A DNA stretch of 64,000 bases from Diphasiastrum complanatum (GCA_029204225.1 CM055097.1:28755192-28819191), one strand, 5' to 3'. Shown: positions 32,662 to 46,844, numbered from the stretch's first letter. Numbers and translations are program-made. The notes: generated by a model from the sequence alone, not told the origin.

Positions 32662-34000
32662 AATATCACTATTTCAATTTTCTGATGTAACTAGAGTATC
32701 AGTTAAAAGTGTATTGTAGCCATCTGAATAAAGAAAGCTTGTGTTTGTTTGAAAAGGGAAGTTTTTTGTATTTGATAACATAGCATATGCCGCATACCTA
32801 GATATCTTTAATAGTTGCTATTGCTTTCCCAATTTCATCCATGTACTCAAAACTCAAACGACATGTCAAATTTCTTGCTAGGGCAACCCTCAAATCTAGT
32901 TTACTTGGCTGGAGAAGATTACTACCTTGACTTATTGGCTTTTTCTTGCACCCTTATGCGCATGAGGGAAAGGAAACCAAAGTGCGGTCAATATGCTTAC
33001 AATCAGGAGATGCCCTACTGTTGTTTTAAATAACAAAGGAAACCTTGGATCAAACCACTGGCTGCGGCCACAATTGTCTTCGAGCCTATTGTATTCATGG
33101 TAAATATTTGACACCCTCCAATTGTATGTACATTTATGTTGTGGCTCTATGTATTCATGTATGTACATTTATGTTGTGGCTCTTTGTGTACCTTTAACTG
33201 CTTGATGCAACTCGCTTATTTATATCAAGGAAAATTCTCCGTGTCGTATGATGCTTGCTGTGTTTTGAACTACCTTTATATCAAATTTATCTGGTCAAAG
33301 TTTTTTTTTTCAAGTATAAGCCCTCCGCAAGTTTGTTCCTAGGAACTAAATTTGCGACATAGACTGGTACTTGTGTTTGTTGCTAGTGCATAATAAGTTA
33401 TTGTATGTAAGGTAAACAATCTAAAAATTCTTCATTCTTTTGTAATAACTAACTACTAAGACAAGTGACTCAACATATATCCTTGTATAAAGAGGGCAAA
33501 AAAAGTTTTCATATCATGAATTTCTTAAAATAAAGTCAACTTAATAGCATTATGATTTCAATGCATGCTAATATATTATTAACAAAATCTTTCACTATGA
33601 GGTTTATAATAGAAAAAGATAAGATGTAATAGCTACAATTTTGTGAATTTGCTATATGCTAAAGGCTTGGAGCTTGACTTCCACCATAAAAGTGACTCTT
33701 CTCAGGTGAAAGAGTTTGATGCCCAACATGACCCTATTCAGGATGCAACTCTTCCCTTCTTGAACACTTCTATTCTTGCATAGGTGAACAACCACATTTG
33801 TTTGTTCTTGCCTTTCCTCTTGACATGCTTGAAGATGAGATGAATGTGTCAACTTTCCATGCAATTTGTCATATATTGTTGGCTGCTTTTATTAATTTGT
33901 AGTTTATGCAAAAGTGGTGCTACTTTGTTGCTTATTATTTTAACTTAAGAATCAGAGCTTTTGAACTTTTTCTAGGTTGGATGAGGAATTGATGGATTGC

Positions 34001-34319
34001 GATCTGAACACTGAAACGTGAATATCGTGAATATTGAAATGCGAATATTGAAACATATCTCATAAATACTAAAACATGAATATCATGAATACTGAAACGT
34101 GAATACTCTGAATGCTGATTGTGAAACTCTGAATAATGATTGTGAAACTCTGAATACTAATCATGATAATCTAAATACTAATCGTGGAACTCTGAATACT
34201 GATCATGAAACTTTGAATATTGATCGTTAAACTTTAAATATTGATCGTGAAATTCTGAATATTGATCGTTATACTCTGAATATAGATTGCGATACTCGGA
34301 ATACTTTGATCGTGATATA
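34001..34319. repeat. AT-rich minisatellite, Y2
   Basis: Same unit type and number as at 9,352. Confidence 0.85.
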
Positions 34320-35475
34320 TTTTTAATGATGCAATTGTGAGTAAAAAATAGCAATCTTTCTAAATGCTAAAATTGTGAATTTTTTTAATATCGAATTTGA
34401 ATTTCAATAATTATATCAAACTATGAAATTAGTGAATACTCAATCTTGATATTCGTGGTTACTCTCATGAATATCTATGATGAAAATTTTGTGAGTTTAA
34501 TCGTGAAATTAACGATAAGATTTATCACTACTTTCTTCAATACATAGACAATAAATTATGATATTCATTTTTTACAATTGTGAATGTGCATCATAAAATT
34601 GTAAATATTACATCGTGGAATTTACTACTACTTTTGTGAATATTAATTTTGAAATTTTTATATTAAGTACAAAACTACAAATACTTAATTTTTTCCTTTT
34701 GTCGTTATTTCTAAAAAATGATTGCAATATTGTAAACCTACTATTTTAGAGCTTATGCATAATCTTGTGACTATTGATACTGAGTTTGTGACATGATAAA
34801 TACTCAAATATAAAAATAATTAAGATTATTTGTTAAGTTAGAAAATGACCAAACAATTTTCATCCTACAAAATGATCATTTCTCTTATCAAAGATTTACA
34901 AGTCTCAAAACACCACAATAATGGCAAGGCCTTGCCATAATGGTGAAATTATTGAATTGAAAAGACAAAATTCTTTTATTTGAGATTCAAACAAATCCAT
35001 TTATTAGCTTTTTCACTAAAAAGATAATAATCGGTAACTTAAGTCATAATGAAATTCATTTGTTTCTTTTTAACATTTTTGCAAAAGCTTGTTGTGGGTA
35101 TTTTGCGTGTATAGATAAAATAGCCAGAAGTAGTGGAAATAAGTTGCGAGGGCTTGTAAATAATTTATTTTTGGATAAACTAGACGTCGGGCCATGTAAT
35201 TAAGATAATATTAGAAGACCAAAGTTTAAGTTCTCTAAGTTTTGTAATTAGCAAAAGTCAAAGTGGTGGTAGGTGGGGTGTGCTTCCTTGTGCACCATAG
35301 ATTAGTTTGTGTTTCTTTTGAAGGGTTAGGATTTCAATCCTACCTTCTTGCAAGTAGCCAATAGGAAGCAAGGGCCAGGGCCACTCTAAAGATAAAAAGG
35401 CAATTCTTGTAGACCAGTTTACATTGTAATTGAGAGGAGGAAATTCTACCACTTTGGAGAGCCAAACATCCTCAC

Positions 35476-35721
35476 GTGCTAATCATGTTCAGACAGATCA
35501 TTTTGAAGGAGGGATTGTCCATTGATCCTTCAAAGATTGAAGTCATAAAAAACATGAGATTTTCAAAATTTGTGAAAGGAATGTAGACGTTTTTGGGCAT
35601 GACGGGCTTTCACCGCCACTATATCTATGCGTATGCAGACAAAACTCATATCTTGTATGAGGTTCTTAGGAAGGGGGCCGTTTACAAAGTTGTGAAAAAT
35701 TGCCTACATTGGCAAATCTAG
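35476..35721 (+). pseudogene. Ty3/Gypsy RT fragment, Y2
   Basis: As at 10,827; it shares the TAG at the equivalent codon (35,584-35,586). Confidence 0.8.
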
Positions 35722-35724
35722 CCA

Positions 35725-36381
35725 TGTAGAATATTGTACATTTTGTCAATATTGTTTGTTGGTTACTTGAATGGCCAAAGTGCCACTTGTACATACACAC
35801 CTAAAGTAGGTTACCACGAGTCAAGAGGAGTGGTCGTGTCTATTTGGTAGTGATTCCTACTTTGTAGGATCTAGACCATGATTTATGATGAGATTTGTAC
35901 CTACCATGCACCTACCAAGCATGACTCTTGGATCTAGGCTAGGGTTTTCACATTAGGGCAAGAAAGTGGAGTCTACTTCCTTATTACATGCTGGATTTTC
36001 ACCTAACTTTGCAAAGGAAGTGTGTTTTACTATGTATTTCCATTCTCCATAGTGAGAAGATAGAAACTTTTTGGAGCCTCAAGGAGAAACTCGAGTTTCC
36101 TCTCATTGTATGGTGATTACTCTATTTTTCCAATAAAACCCAGCTTTGGCACTTTGTAAACACTGTCTACAGGCCGTACTACAGCCTTATTTCCACACGT
36201 GTGGAGTTGGATTAGACTATTTGATCAATGCTTTGATTGTCTATACTTGTTTCCTATCAAGCTGTTAAACTAGATCTTGTTTTATGATGACTAGTTTCTG
36301 ATAGATTGTTTAACAAGCATACAATCACCTTGTGGATCATTCAAAGATCCATTTATGGTCCTTAGTACTGTACTTTTCACA
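35725..36381 (+). repeat. Solo LTR of Copia B, Y2
   Basis: Equivalent to 11,076-11,732, with the same flanks, so the LTR was already solo before Y1 and Y2 separated. Confidence 0.8.
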
Positions 36382-36382
36382 A

Positions 36383-36529
36383 AAGTGACCATTAAGCGGT
36401 ATAAGGTGTTCTGTGATCTAATACATGCCTTAATTAATGCACCCATTTTGTGACCGTCGGATTGGAGCAAACCATTTTATATACATTACGATGCATCTCA
36501 AGTAGCTGTTGGGTGCATGGTTTAGTACT
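36383..36529 (+). pseudogene. Ty3/Gypsy RNase H fragment, Y2
   Basis: As at 11,734, including the internal TGA and the D-A-S motif. Confidence 0.8.
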
Positions 36530-36833
36530 CCGTATTATCCTAGGGGTACATAATTCATGATCCCTTTATATATCATATATAAATATATATATGATACAAT
36601 GAGATTATAGTTAAAATAAAACTTAAACAACAAGGGAGAAAAACAACAAGGCAGTAGCCTGCTATCATCTTTCATCGAAGATAGCCTCACACTTGACCTG
36701 GCTACACTCTCCCATCTATCCAACAACTTATTATGTGGAAGACATTGCTCAACCATGATAGTTCTAGTATATTATTCGTATGATCCTAATGCTCAAGTGA
36801 TTGATCCAAATGTCCTGATCTACGATCCAAACT

Positions 36834-37759
36834 AAGATGTGTTTGTAACACAACAATTTTTAGCAATACGTGGGTGTTTTGTCTGTGCAGGTAAACATCC
36901 TAGCATTCGTTGCCCATAACAACTTCATTTTCCACCAACTTGTGAAAATTGTGGCATTGAACACCATGTTAAGGATTGCCCTTCACGATCTAAACCTGCC
37001 ACTCTTGACTGCTTCATGCAAGTAGAAACTCTGCCAGCATGGGTCATGATTCGAGCACAACAACACCAAGCCACTACCATTGCACCCATCAGAACCCAGA
37101 AGCACTTCATACCCCTGAGTGCATGTTCTATGTCCATTGTATACCCTCAACCATCCGAAGAAATTAGCCTGAATCACAAATACCATCAGCAGATTCAAAA
37201 TCTAGACCAACACTCTTCCACCTGCCATAGAGTGCCCCACACATCTCTCGAGAATAAAACTCTAGGGAGATCTGTTACAAGCCAACGTCACACTTTCCTT
37301 CCACGTTTTATGGAAGCATGCAGGTCAATGAAAACAACAATTCCAATCCACTGAAACCACCACCCTTGACGAGCTTCCTGAAATGCCATTACACCTAACC
37401 AATCCACTCAGTGAAAGGGGCAATATCAAGATTCCAGCAACTGATCGCCAATCCTGAGAAGTATTAGTTGTGTTAGATGGTGGCTCAGGTGTCAATATCA
37501 TCTCCACGTCTCTCATGCTGGAATGGAACTTGAAAGACAAACTCACCAAATTCACTTGTCAGCTTAGGATGGCCGATCAAAGTGTCGTCCGAATTACGGA
37601 TTTTCTTCCACAAATTATGATTAAATTGGGAGGCCTAAAATTCACCATAGACCTGGTTGTATTTGATATTCCTGGTAACGCCTATTCTTATGAGTTACTG
37701 CTTGGTTGACCATGGCTCACCAATGCAAAGGTCGTTCAAGAATGGAGCAAAGGGTAGTC
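36834..37759 (+). pseudogene. Ty3/Gypsy zinc knuckles and protease, Y2
   Basis: As at 12,185: two CCHC-like knuckles, a frame change, then the D-G-G-S-G protease site at about 37,476 and the L-L-L-G, stop, P-W-L end. Confidence 0.75.
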
Positions 37760-37892
37760 ACTTTTGGTTATAGAGAGAGCTCCGTTACCATTGCTTCATC
37801 TGGAAAACTCAAACCAGCCCGATGTGAAAGATTCAACTAGTTTAGTCATATTTGCTACATTTCTTTATATGGCAAATTGAGGCCAACTTTAT

Positions 37893-37935
37893 ATTAAAAG
37901 ATTGTTGCATCACCTAAAGTGGAACTTCACTTGAT
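37893..37935 (+). repeat. 43-bp remnant of U block at Y2-X3 junction
   Basis: Identical to 24,813-24,855. It sits between the end of Y2 homology and the start of Copia A copy 3, in the same order (Y, U, X) as in unit 1. Confidence 0.95.
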
Positions 37936-38704
37936 TTCTTCCATTTCGACTTGAGGAGATGCTGTAATGTATTTGCTTGTTAATCAGGTTGCTTGGCTGC
38001 ATTCTTCGATTTGAGAATTTGGCAATCTTGGATCTCATGGTTATTGAGTTTGCAATAACTGCAAAACATCTTCTTCTTTGACGAATGTGGATTTGATGAT
38101 TGTTGATGACTTTGAATCTATTTTTGATTCGATGCTCGAAGCTTTTCTACATCTGTCATTTCAAACCCTTGTTGACATATAGAGCATGAGACAAAGAGGT
38201 AGATGAAGTGTCTTAACTTCTTTGATTATCTTCTTGCAGCAACATAGCGATAACTCTGGTAAGAGTTAAATCTGAGTGTATTGTGATGACCATCACCCAG
38301 TTCTAATATGTAGAGGGCATGCTTGAAAGCAATGTCATTATTGTGTCTTGAGCGTCTAATACTGATCTGACAGTGGCCATCTATTGTAAGAGATTCTTAA
38401 ACTGGTTAATATGATTCTGAAGAGAAACACCATTTGACATCGTGAGTGTGAAGAATCTCCTTCGAACATGTAACTTAGTTACGTCTCTCACATCATATAG
38501 TGAGCTCTGGATGTCCCAAACTTCTATTGAAGTTTTAGCTTCACCTATGTGGCCAATTTGAGTATATGATATATTGAGTATAAAAAGCGCGAAAGCTTTA
38601 CCATCCTTCAATTTTAATTTTGAGTCTTCTATTTCATCTTCAGGTTTCACTTCGATACTTGTAACAACATCCCATAACTCGTTGGTGATTAGCAAGGTCT
38701 TCAT
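37936..38704 (-). pseudogene. Copia A gag, copy 3
   Basis: Same N-terminal 107 codons (38,381-38,704) as copy 1, with one Leu-to-Val change. The C-terminal half is broken by stops, with a degenerate zinc knuckle near 38,030-38,070. Confidence 0.7.
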
Positions 38705-40052
38705 CTTAAATTTTCACAAATGATAATTGGATCCATTCAGCTTGTGTCTGCGATAAGACCAGCTTTACTTTGAGAATCCATCTGGAACGTAGTCTGTTGA
38801 TTGTATCAATGACGCTAAGATGTAGTGATGGCAAAAACATGAAATCAATTCTCTGATACTTAAAGGATGAAAGGATTTGAAGAATATGATATCAATTTGA
38901 TATCGCGAAAGATATTAGTATTAAGGCTTTTTGCTCTGATATCGATATAGTATCAGGCCTTGAAGAAGAATCAATGCTTTGATACCATGTCGAAAATATG
39001 TGAGTGATGGAATGCGAACACTTCCTACTTCCAATGCATGACTACGCCTATAAAAAATTGAACAAAGCAGTAGTGATGTAAATCACGTTCAATATTTAGC
39101 AGCTAACTTTCGCTAGATACTAAGTGATTATGTAGCCAAACATAAAGTATTCAATTCTCCGACAATTTCTATCAGTTACAAAAGCAATACAGAAATGCAT
39201 GCATTCTGACACAAACTAAACGCAATAAGAAAATAGTATTGATTTTAAAAAAAAAGATCAGATGCTAATGAGTGCAAGACAATAGCAGATAGAAACCATG
39301 CACTCTAAAGCTGTCTCTGAGTAACTGAGAATAAGTCTGAAATAAACAACTCTGCTGATAAGCAGTAGCACAATAGCAATTCTAAAATAAATCTCTAAAA
39401 AACTGAACTAGAATGCTCAAGAGAGTTCAAGCTTGAAAGCTTGATAGAGAGCTAACAACAATACTTTCTGATTATGAATGATCTGCTTGATGAGAGCGCA
39501 AGAAGCATCGTGTAATAACGCTCAACTCCTTCACAATTCACAATAACATTGATCTTGACTTGATCATTGATAATGAGATGTATGAACAACTAATTTATAC
39601 TAGGTCATCAAATGCAATTGCCAGATGGCTGGAGTCCACTGACATTCATCTAGGTCTTCTCAGAAGTTGCTTGCTGACAAGTGGTGACAATTGGCCGTAA
39701 ATAGTGTGTCTGCATAAATGAACATAAACTGTCATTATGCATAAATGAATGTAAACTGCCCCAAGTGAAAAATGCAACACTACATTTTTACTCGTAATTT
39801 CTGCAGGTGAAAAGTGTGAAACAGATGACACTGCATTTTTGCACGTAATTCCTGACAGACAAAAAATGCAAAAAAGACAACACTGCATTTTTACACATAA
39901 TTTCTGATAGGCGAAAAATGCGAAAAAGGTGACACTACATTCTTACATGCAATTTCTGACAGGCAGAAGATGCGAGGAAGGTGAAACTGCATTTTTATAC
40001 GAGATTCCTAACAGGCGCCATTGTCGGGTTTGCAGAGAGAGAAAATACGACA
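37936..40052 (-). mobile_element. Copia A relic, copy 3 (gag and LTR only, X3)
   Basis: Begins at sequence equivalent to 2,160, inside the protease-gag border, and continues through gag (open 107 codons at 38,381-38,704), the primer binding site (38,976-38,987) and the LTR (38,988-40,052) with its 52-bp repeats (39,777-40,015). Protease, integrase and RT are missing. The gag stop at the end of the first open part is shared with the other copies. Confidence 0.85.
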
Positions 40053-41612
40053 CTGTTGTCAAACTCCATATATTTCTACAGCCTATGTAAAACACTTGTA
40101 AATCTGTAGACTGTATAAAAACATGGGAAAATCTGCAGAATTGGACAAATAGTTGGATGAAGATTAAAAACCGATTAGTCGATTAGTAGGAAGGAGAATA
40201 ATCCATCATCTCAATTTGAGAAATATCGAGACTAGTTTTTTGGAGTGCTGAAAAGGGGTGGAACAATTTGATTTTGCAATTCGGTCCATTCTGCATCCCA
40301 TCTTTAGCTACATTAGCTAGCAGTTTCAACCGTGAACTTTTGTGTAGGGTAGACTGTCTACCATAAGAGTTGTCAGCCATTTCGAGTGAATTCGGATTCT
40401 CAAAAGTCTTGCTATCATACTCATAGGTTTTGCTATCACTAGTTTTTTAGTTGAGAGAGGAAACTGATTTGGATGAAGTGTAAAACCCAATCCTTCTAAG
40501 TTGCATAGTATATGGATTGTCAGTAAATCCTTTATTTAGGAGATTCTTTCATTTGGATCACTTCAGCAAAAGTCGCTAATAACATGTCTGCAATGAGAGC
40601 TAGGAGGGAAGTTGTCTTCTTTAGAGGAGCTTAATAACGAGCTTGTGCTTCTAGATTTTCCTAGAGTAGGAATGCCAAAACCAGAGGGAGATTTGATCAC
40701 CGCCAATGAAGAGGATCTAGGGGATCTTTTCTTATGAACCACCAATTGGTACTGATCAATAGTAGATGGAGAGCAGGAGCACTCCGCACACAAGTAGCTT
40801 GAAAGACTAAAGCAAGTCTTGCAAAAGGCAAAAAAAGAGACAAAATAAACAGGTTATTCGAAATAACCAGCTCCATCAAATATGTGAAGACAAGAGGGGA
40901 TAGCATCAGCCAACTTCCAAAGAATGCAAGCCTTAACGTGAGGTGAGAATTTGGAGTTAAAGTCAGATCCACAATGTCTATAACCTCTCCAAGGTTGGAA
41001 AGGAGACTGAAGAGGAGACATTTAAACTTGACAAGAAAAAAAGGAAGAGAGATATGAATCAGAAGATGAGATAGACTCAACGTTCAAAACGCTGAAAGTC
41101 TTTCTGAACTTGAAGATCGAAACCCCAGAGTGTTAGATATGTATGGTGAAGCTAGTAACATCAGTTTATTGTTGGCTATTTTCTTTCCTCCTTAGCCACC
41201 TCATACCTAGAAAATAAGGTTCACGAATTTCGTGCTGAATCAGCGTTAGCTGTCTACAAACTGGCACCAGCCAAATCATCCCACCAGGCATCTACTTCAC
41301 ATAGTCGTAGGCGAGTATGCAGCGAGATAGTTTCACCCCAATCACCTCCCACATCTCGTCAACGGACTTAGCCACCATCATCAACTGTGCTGCTAGCCAC
41401 TCTAAACTTCCCATCCCCCCATCCTCTACAACCACCTTCGCCATTGATTCCTCGCAAGTGCCTTCTGTGACTATTGGCTCCATCGTCCAAGTCATAGAAG
41501 CATGATCCACCTCTCCATCACATTCTACTGTGATGTCTCCATCAACATAGAGGCTGAAGAACAGTTTGTTATGTCTTAGAGCCCTGAGCCTTTTGATCCC
41601 AACTCTTTTGGA

Positions 41613-42185
41613 ATGGAATTCAATTTGTTCCAACACGCCTCTCAAACCTTGGATTCTACACACAGTCAGATCAAGTACCGGATCCAGCACCAAAAATTCC
41701 AAGCACCAGACACCATCGCAATCCAATCTGTGGCCAAATCACTAAAGACATTTGATGCGCAAGTCCCAAACGAGTTTGAAGGTGATGACACATTTGAAGA
41801 GGAAAATCCACAAGCAAAACTTCAAGACAAGTCACAGTCACCTGTGGGATCAGTTCCTGTTGTTGCAACAACCACAGTACCGCCAGTCTATCTTGATTAT
41901 GGTGACATCTTAAAAATTCATACACACCTAGGATGGATGATCCAAAATATGATAGAGGGGAAATCTACCATGGAAAAGCAGATTTTGAATCTTGGCTCGA
42001 AGAACACTTTGATCAGTCAAAAGCTGATCCAGATCAACCGGGAGCTGTAGATCATGAAGCAGCACGAAGCCAAGTCTGAGAGTCTCAAAAAGACCAAGAA
42101 GCAAGAGAATTACGTTGCCAAGCTCCATAATGCTCTGATCAACGCTCAAGATCAAGTAGACAAAGCTGTCCAAAATGCCAAGTAG
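41613..42185 (+). pseudogene. Unknown coiled-coil protein frame, Y3 copy (least broken)
   Basis: Open for 145 codons (41,613-42,050) because the codon at 41,979-41,981 is still CAG; then one TAG, after which the Lys/Gln-rich coiled-coil part continues to 42,185. This is the best template for a family search. Confidence 0.45.
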
Positions 42186-42223
42186 CAGGTTCTCCTATTG
42201 TAGGGTCAATTACATGTGTTTTC

Positions 42224-42224
<1 letters not shown>

Positions 42225-42305
<81 letters not shown>
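42225..42305. repeat. (GA)n microsatellite, Y3
   Basis: About 40 units. Confidence 0.98.
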
Positions 42306-42308
<3 letters not shown>

Positions 42309-43501
42309 TATCTCAAAAGTTAGAATAGAGAAATATTGAAAGTAGTGAAATTAGAATTTCGAAGTCAAAACATAGAAATATTGAGATGGCTATCAAATGT
42401 TGCATGTATGTACCATCCACACGCTACATGTAGAGGACGAAGATTATGCTAAATATCAAGAAAAGAAAAGTAGGGGAGTGTAAGGATTTTTGCCTTCTAT
42501 GAACCTCAATTGAGCCTTGAGGTCATGAGGCCTATCTTCAAAAAGTAGAGGTTAGAGGAGAAATTCATATTCTTTCCAAATCCTTAAAACATCGAAGATC
42601 AAATGTAAACGGGAGGACAAATGTTGATTTGTGGATAGACTTGAAAACTTTCCATTATGAGGATTTATGGTTTTGAAAGATTGGATCACTAGGCATGTGG
42701 TAGTGGTAGTAGTGCTATGTTGATTTGATGAAGATGAGCCAACCAAGAATTTTAGTGATGGTTTGCTATTCTATATTCAATGTTGAAGGATGAGATGTGT
42801 GAATGAAAGAGAGAGGGCTAAGAAATGGTATCTACTTACAAGAATGGTTTGGATAATGGATCGAAATTTGTTAACACCTCAAAAATTTTGTCTAGATTGT
42901 CCATCCTTGTGGTGCATGAGTTGTTTATATGAGGATATTATTTTGTCTCTTTGAGTTTCAAATGGTCCATTATACTTGTTATCCTGAATTCATTTTGCTT
43001 GTGACATTTGGGAATAATCTTGCCATTTCTATGCAAGAAAAGTGAAATCCAACATGTACATAGACTACTTCCACCTCAGCATGATTATGTTCGCACTGCC
43101 ATAGCAAAAGTTGGAGCTTAGAAAGTATATTGAGGACAAGATTTTGATATTGCAAGACCAACTTGAAAGCCTGGTACTCCATTACTATTAACCTTATTTC
43201 ATGTACTTGTACTTACTAGTTTTCCTTCAAAGCCAATCATATTTAAGATCTATTTTATAATCATGTTGTAATTTTTGAGAGAACATAGCAATCATGCTCG
43301 TTGTTTCAAAGATGTCATTTATAACCATGCACGTGAATATTGTAATGCCTTTTGTAAGAAACAGATGGTGAGCAGATTGCTTTGGTGATGAGCATAGTTC
43401 TCGTTAGGCATGCACCGAGCTATTTGGTAGTGTGTAGTAGCAAATCCGTTAAAGAATGAAAGTCCACAACCATCCTGGCATGGTGATGCCCTCGGATAAT
43501 A

Positions 43502-43777
43502 GGCTAAACACATGGTTTGGTGGTACAACATGGATTGTCAAATACAATACCTTTCTTGGGTAGAAATACACTACCTTTTTATTGGAGGAGCTACTCCCAC
43601 TACTTACCCCCCAATACTCCAAGAGGGTAGGCCCATCATTACTAGGGATATCTTCATTGCATTAACTCGTGGGTATCATCAAGCTCCATCCCAAATCCCC
43701 AAAAGGTGAAATGTACTACCAAAAAGTACAATGAAAAATGAGTTTTTCTTTTGTACCACCAAACCATGCTTTTAGCC
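43502..43777. mobile_element. 276-bp MITE, Y3
   Basis: Same element and flanks as at 7,737. Confidence 0.8.
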
Positions 43778-45115
43778 AATATCACTATTTCAATTTTCTG
43801 ATGTAACTAGAGTATCAGTTAAAAGAGTATTGTAGCCATCTGAATAAAGAAAGCTTGTGTTTGTTTGAAAAGGGAAGTTTTTTGTATTTGATAACATAGC
43901 ATATGCCGCATACCTAGATATCTTTAATAGTTGCTATTTCTTTCCCAATTTCATCCATGTACTCAAAACTCAAACGACATGTCAAATTTCTTGCTAGGGC
44001 AACCTCAAATCTAGTTTACTTGGCTGGAGAAGATTACTACCTTGACTTATTGGCTTTTTCTTGCACCCTTATGCGCATGAGGGAAAGGAAACCAAAGTGC
44101 GGTCAATATGCTTACAATCAGGAGATGCCCTACTGTTGTTTTAAATAACAAAGGAAACCTTGGATCAAACCACTGGCTGCGGCCACAATTGTCTTCGAGC
44201 CTATTGTATTCATGGTAAATATTTGACACCCTCCAATTGTATGTACATTTATGTTGTGGCTCTATGTATTCATGTATGTACATTTATGTTGTGGCTCTTT
44301 GTGTACCTTTAACTGCTTGATGCAACTCGCTTATTTATATAAAGGAAAATTCTCCGTGTCGTATGATGCTTGCTGTGTTTTGAACTACCTTTATATCAAA
44401 TTTATCTGGTCAAAGTTTTTTTTTTCAAGTATAAGCCCTCCGCAAGTTTGTTCCTAGGAACTAAATTTGCGACATAGACTGGTACTTGTGTTTGTTGCTA
44501 GTGCATAATAAGTTATTGTATGTAAGGTAAACAATCTAAAAATTCTTCATTCTTTTGTAATAACTAACTACTAAGACAAGTGACTCAACATATATCCTTG
44601 TATAAAGAGGGCAAAAAAAGTTTTCATATCATGAATTTCTTAAAATAAAGTCAACTTAATAGCATTATGATTTCAATGCATGCTAATATATTATTAACAA
44701 AATCTTTCACTATGAGGTTTATAATAGAAAAAGATAAGATGTAATAGCTACAATTTTGTGAATTTGCTATATGCTAAAGGCTTGGAGCTTGACTTCCACC
44801 ATAAAAGTGACTCTTCTCAGGTGAAAGAGTTTGATGCCCAACATGACCCTATTCAGGATGCAACTCTTCCCTTCTTGAACACTTCTATTCTTGCATAGGT
44901 GAACAACCACATTTGTTTGTTCTTGCCTTTCCTCTTGACATGCTTGAAGATGAGATGAATGTGTCAACTTTCCATGCAATTTGTCATATATTGTTGGCTG
45001 CTTTTATTAATTTGTAGTTTATGCAAAAGTGGTGCTACTTTGTTGCTTATTATTTTAACTTAAGAATCAGAGCTTTTGAACTTTTTCTAGGTTGGATGAG
45101 AAATTGATGGATTGC

Positions 45116-45434
45116 GATCTGAACACTGAAACGTGAATATCGTGAATATTGAAATGCGAATATTGAAACATATCTCATAAATACTAAAACATGAATATCA
45201 TGAATACTGAAACGTGAATACTCTGAATGCTGATTGTGAAACTCTGAATAATGATTGTGAAACTCTGAATACTAATTATGATAATCTAAATACTAATCGT
45301 GGAACTCTGAATACTGATCATGAAACTTTGAATATTGATCGTTAAACTTTAAATATTGATCGTGAAATTCTGAATATTGATCGCTATACTCTGAATATAG
45401 ATTGCGATACTCGGAATACTTTGATCGTGATATA
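45116..45434. repeat. AT-rich minisatellite, Y3
   Basis: Same unit type and length as at 9,352, with a few substitutions. Confidence 0.85.
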
Positions 45435-46598
45435 TTTTTAATGATGCAATTGTGAGTAAAAAATAGCAATCTTTCTAAATGCTAAAATTGTGAATTTTTT
45501 TAATATCGAATTTGAATTTCAATAATTATATCAAACTATGAAATTAGTGAATACTCAATCTTGATATTCGTGGTTACTCTCATGAATATCTATGATGAAA
45601 ATTTTGTGAGTTTAATCGTGAAATTAACGATAAGATTTATCACTTCTTTCTTCAATACATAGACAATAAATTATGATATTCATTTTTTACAATTGTGAAT
45701 GTGCATCATAAAATTGTAAATATTACATCGTGGAATTTACTACTACTTTTGTGAATATTAATTTTGAAATTTTTATATTAAGTACAAAACTACAAATACT
45801 TAATTTTTTCCTTTTGTCGTTATTTCTAAAAAATGATTGCAATATTGTAAACCTACTATTTTAGAACTTATGCATAATCTTGTGACTATTGATACTGAGT
45901 TTGTGACATGATAAATACTCAAATATAAAAATAATTAAGATTATTTGTTAAGTTAGAAAATGACCAAACAATTTTCATCCTACAAAATGATCATTTCTCA
46001 TATCAAAGATTTACAAGTCTCAAAACACCACAATAATGGCAAGGCCTTGCCATAATGGTGAAATTATTGAATTGAAAAGACAAAATAATTATATCTTTTA
46101 TTTGAGATTCAAACAAATCCATTTATTAGCTTTTTCACTAAAAAGATAATAATCGGTAACTTAAGTCATAATGAAATTCATTTGTTTCTTTTTAACATTT
46201 TTGCAAAAGCTTGTTGTGGGTATTTTGCATGTATAGATTAAATAGCCGGAAGTAGTGGAAATAAGTTGCGAGGGCTTGTAAATAATTTATTTTTGGATAA
46301 ACTAGACGTCGGGCCATGTAATTAAGATAATATTAGAAGACCAAAGTTTAAGTTCTCTAAGTTTTGTAATTAGTCAAAAGTCAAAGTGGTGGTAGGTGGG
46401 GTGTGCTTCCTTGTGCACCATAGATTAGTTTGTGTTTCTTTTGAAGGGTTAGGATTTCAATCCTACCTTCTTGCAAATAGCCAATAGGAAGCAAGGGCCA
46501 GGGCCACTCCAAAGATAAAAAGGCAACTCTTGTAGACCAGTTTACATTGTAATTGAGAGGAGGAAATTCTACCACTTTGGAGAGCCAAACATCCTCAC

Positions 46599-46844
46599 GT
46601 GCTAATCATGTTCAGACAGATCATTTTGAAGGAGGGATTGTCCATTGATCCTTCAAAGATTGAAGTCATAAAAAACATGAGATTTCCAAAATTTGTGAAA
46701 GGAATGCAGACGTTTTTGGGCATGACGGGCTTTCACCGCCACTATATCTATGCGTATGCTGACAAAACTCATATCTTGTATGAGGTTCTTAGGAAGGGGG
46801 CCGTTTACAAAGTTGTGAAAAATTGCCTACATTGGCAAATCTAG
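46599..46844 (+). pseudogene. Ty3/Gypsy RT fragment, Y3 (open)
   Basis: The same RT end as at 10,827, but open for 81 codons since CAG is kept at 46,707-46,709. It has no polymerase core and no continuation, because the Copia B LTR follows. Confidence 0.8.

Larger units (their letters stand above)
29190..37892. repeat. Y block, copy 2
   Basis: Nearly identical to 4,525-13,236 (shift 24,665 before the GA tract, 24,649 after it). From about 6,800 to 13,236 there is no net length change over 6.4 kb. Only a handful of substitutions were noticed, for example at 32,531, 36,385 and 37,054. Stretches not listed separately (29,190-30,518, 31,190-32,385, 32,662-34,000, 34,320-35,475, 36,530-36,833) hold no recognisable gene, as in Y1. 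Confidence 0.93.
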
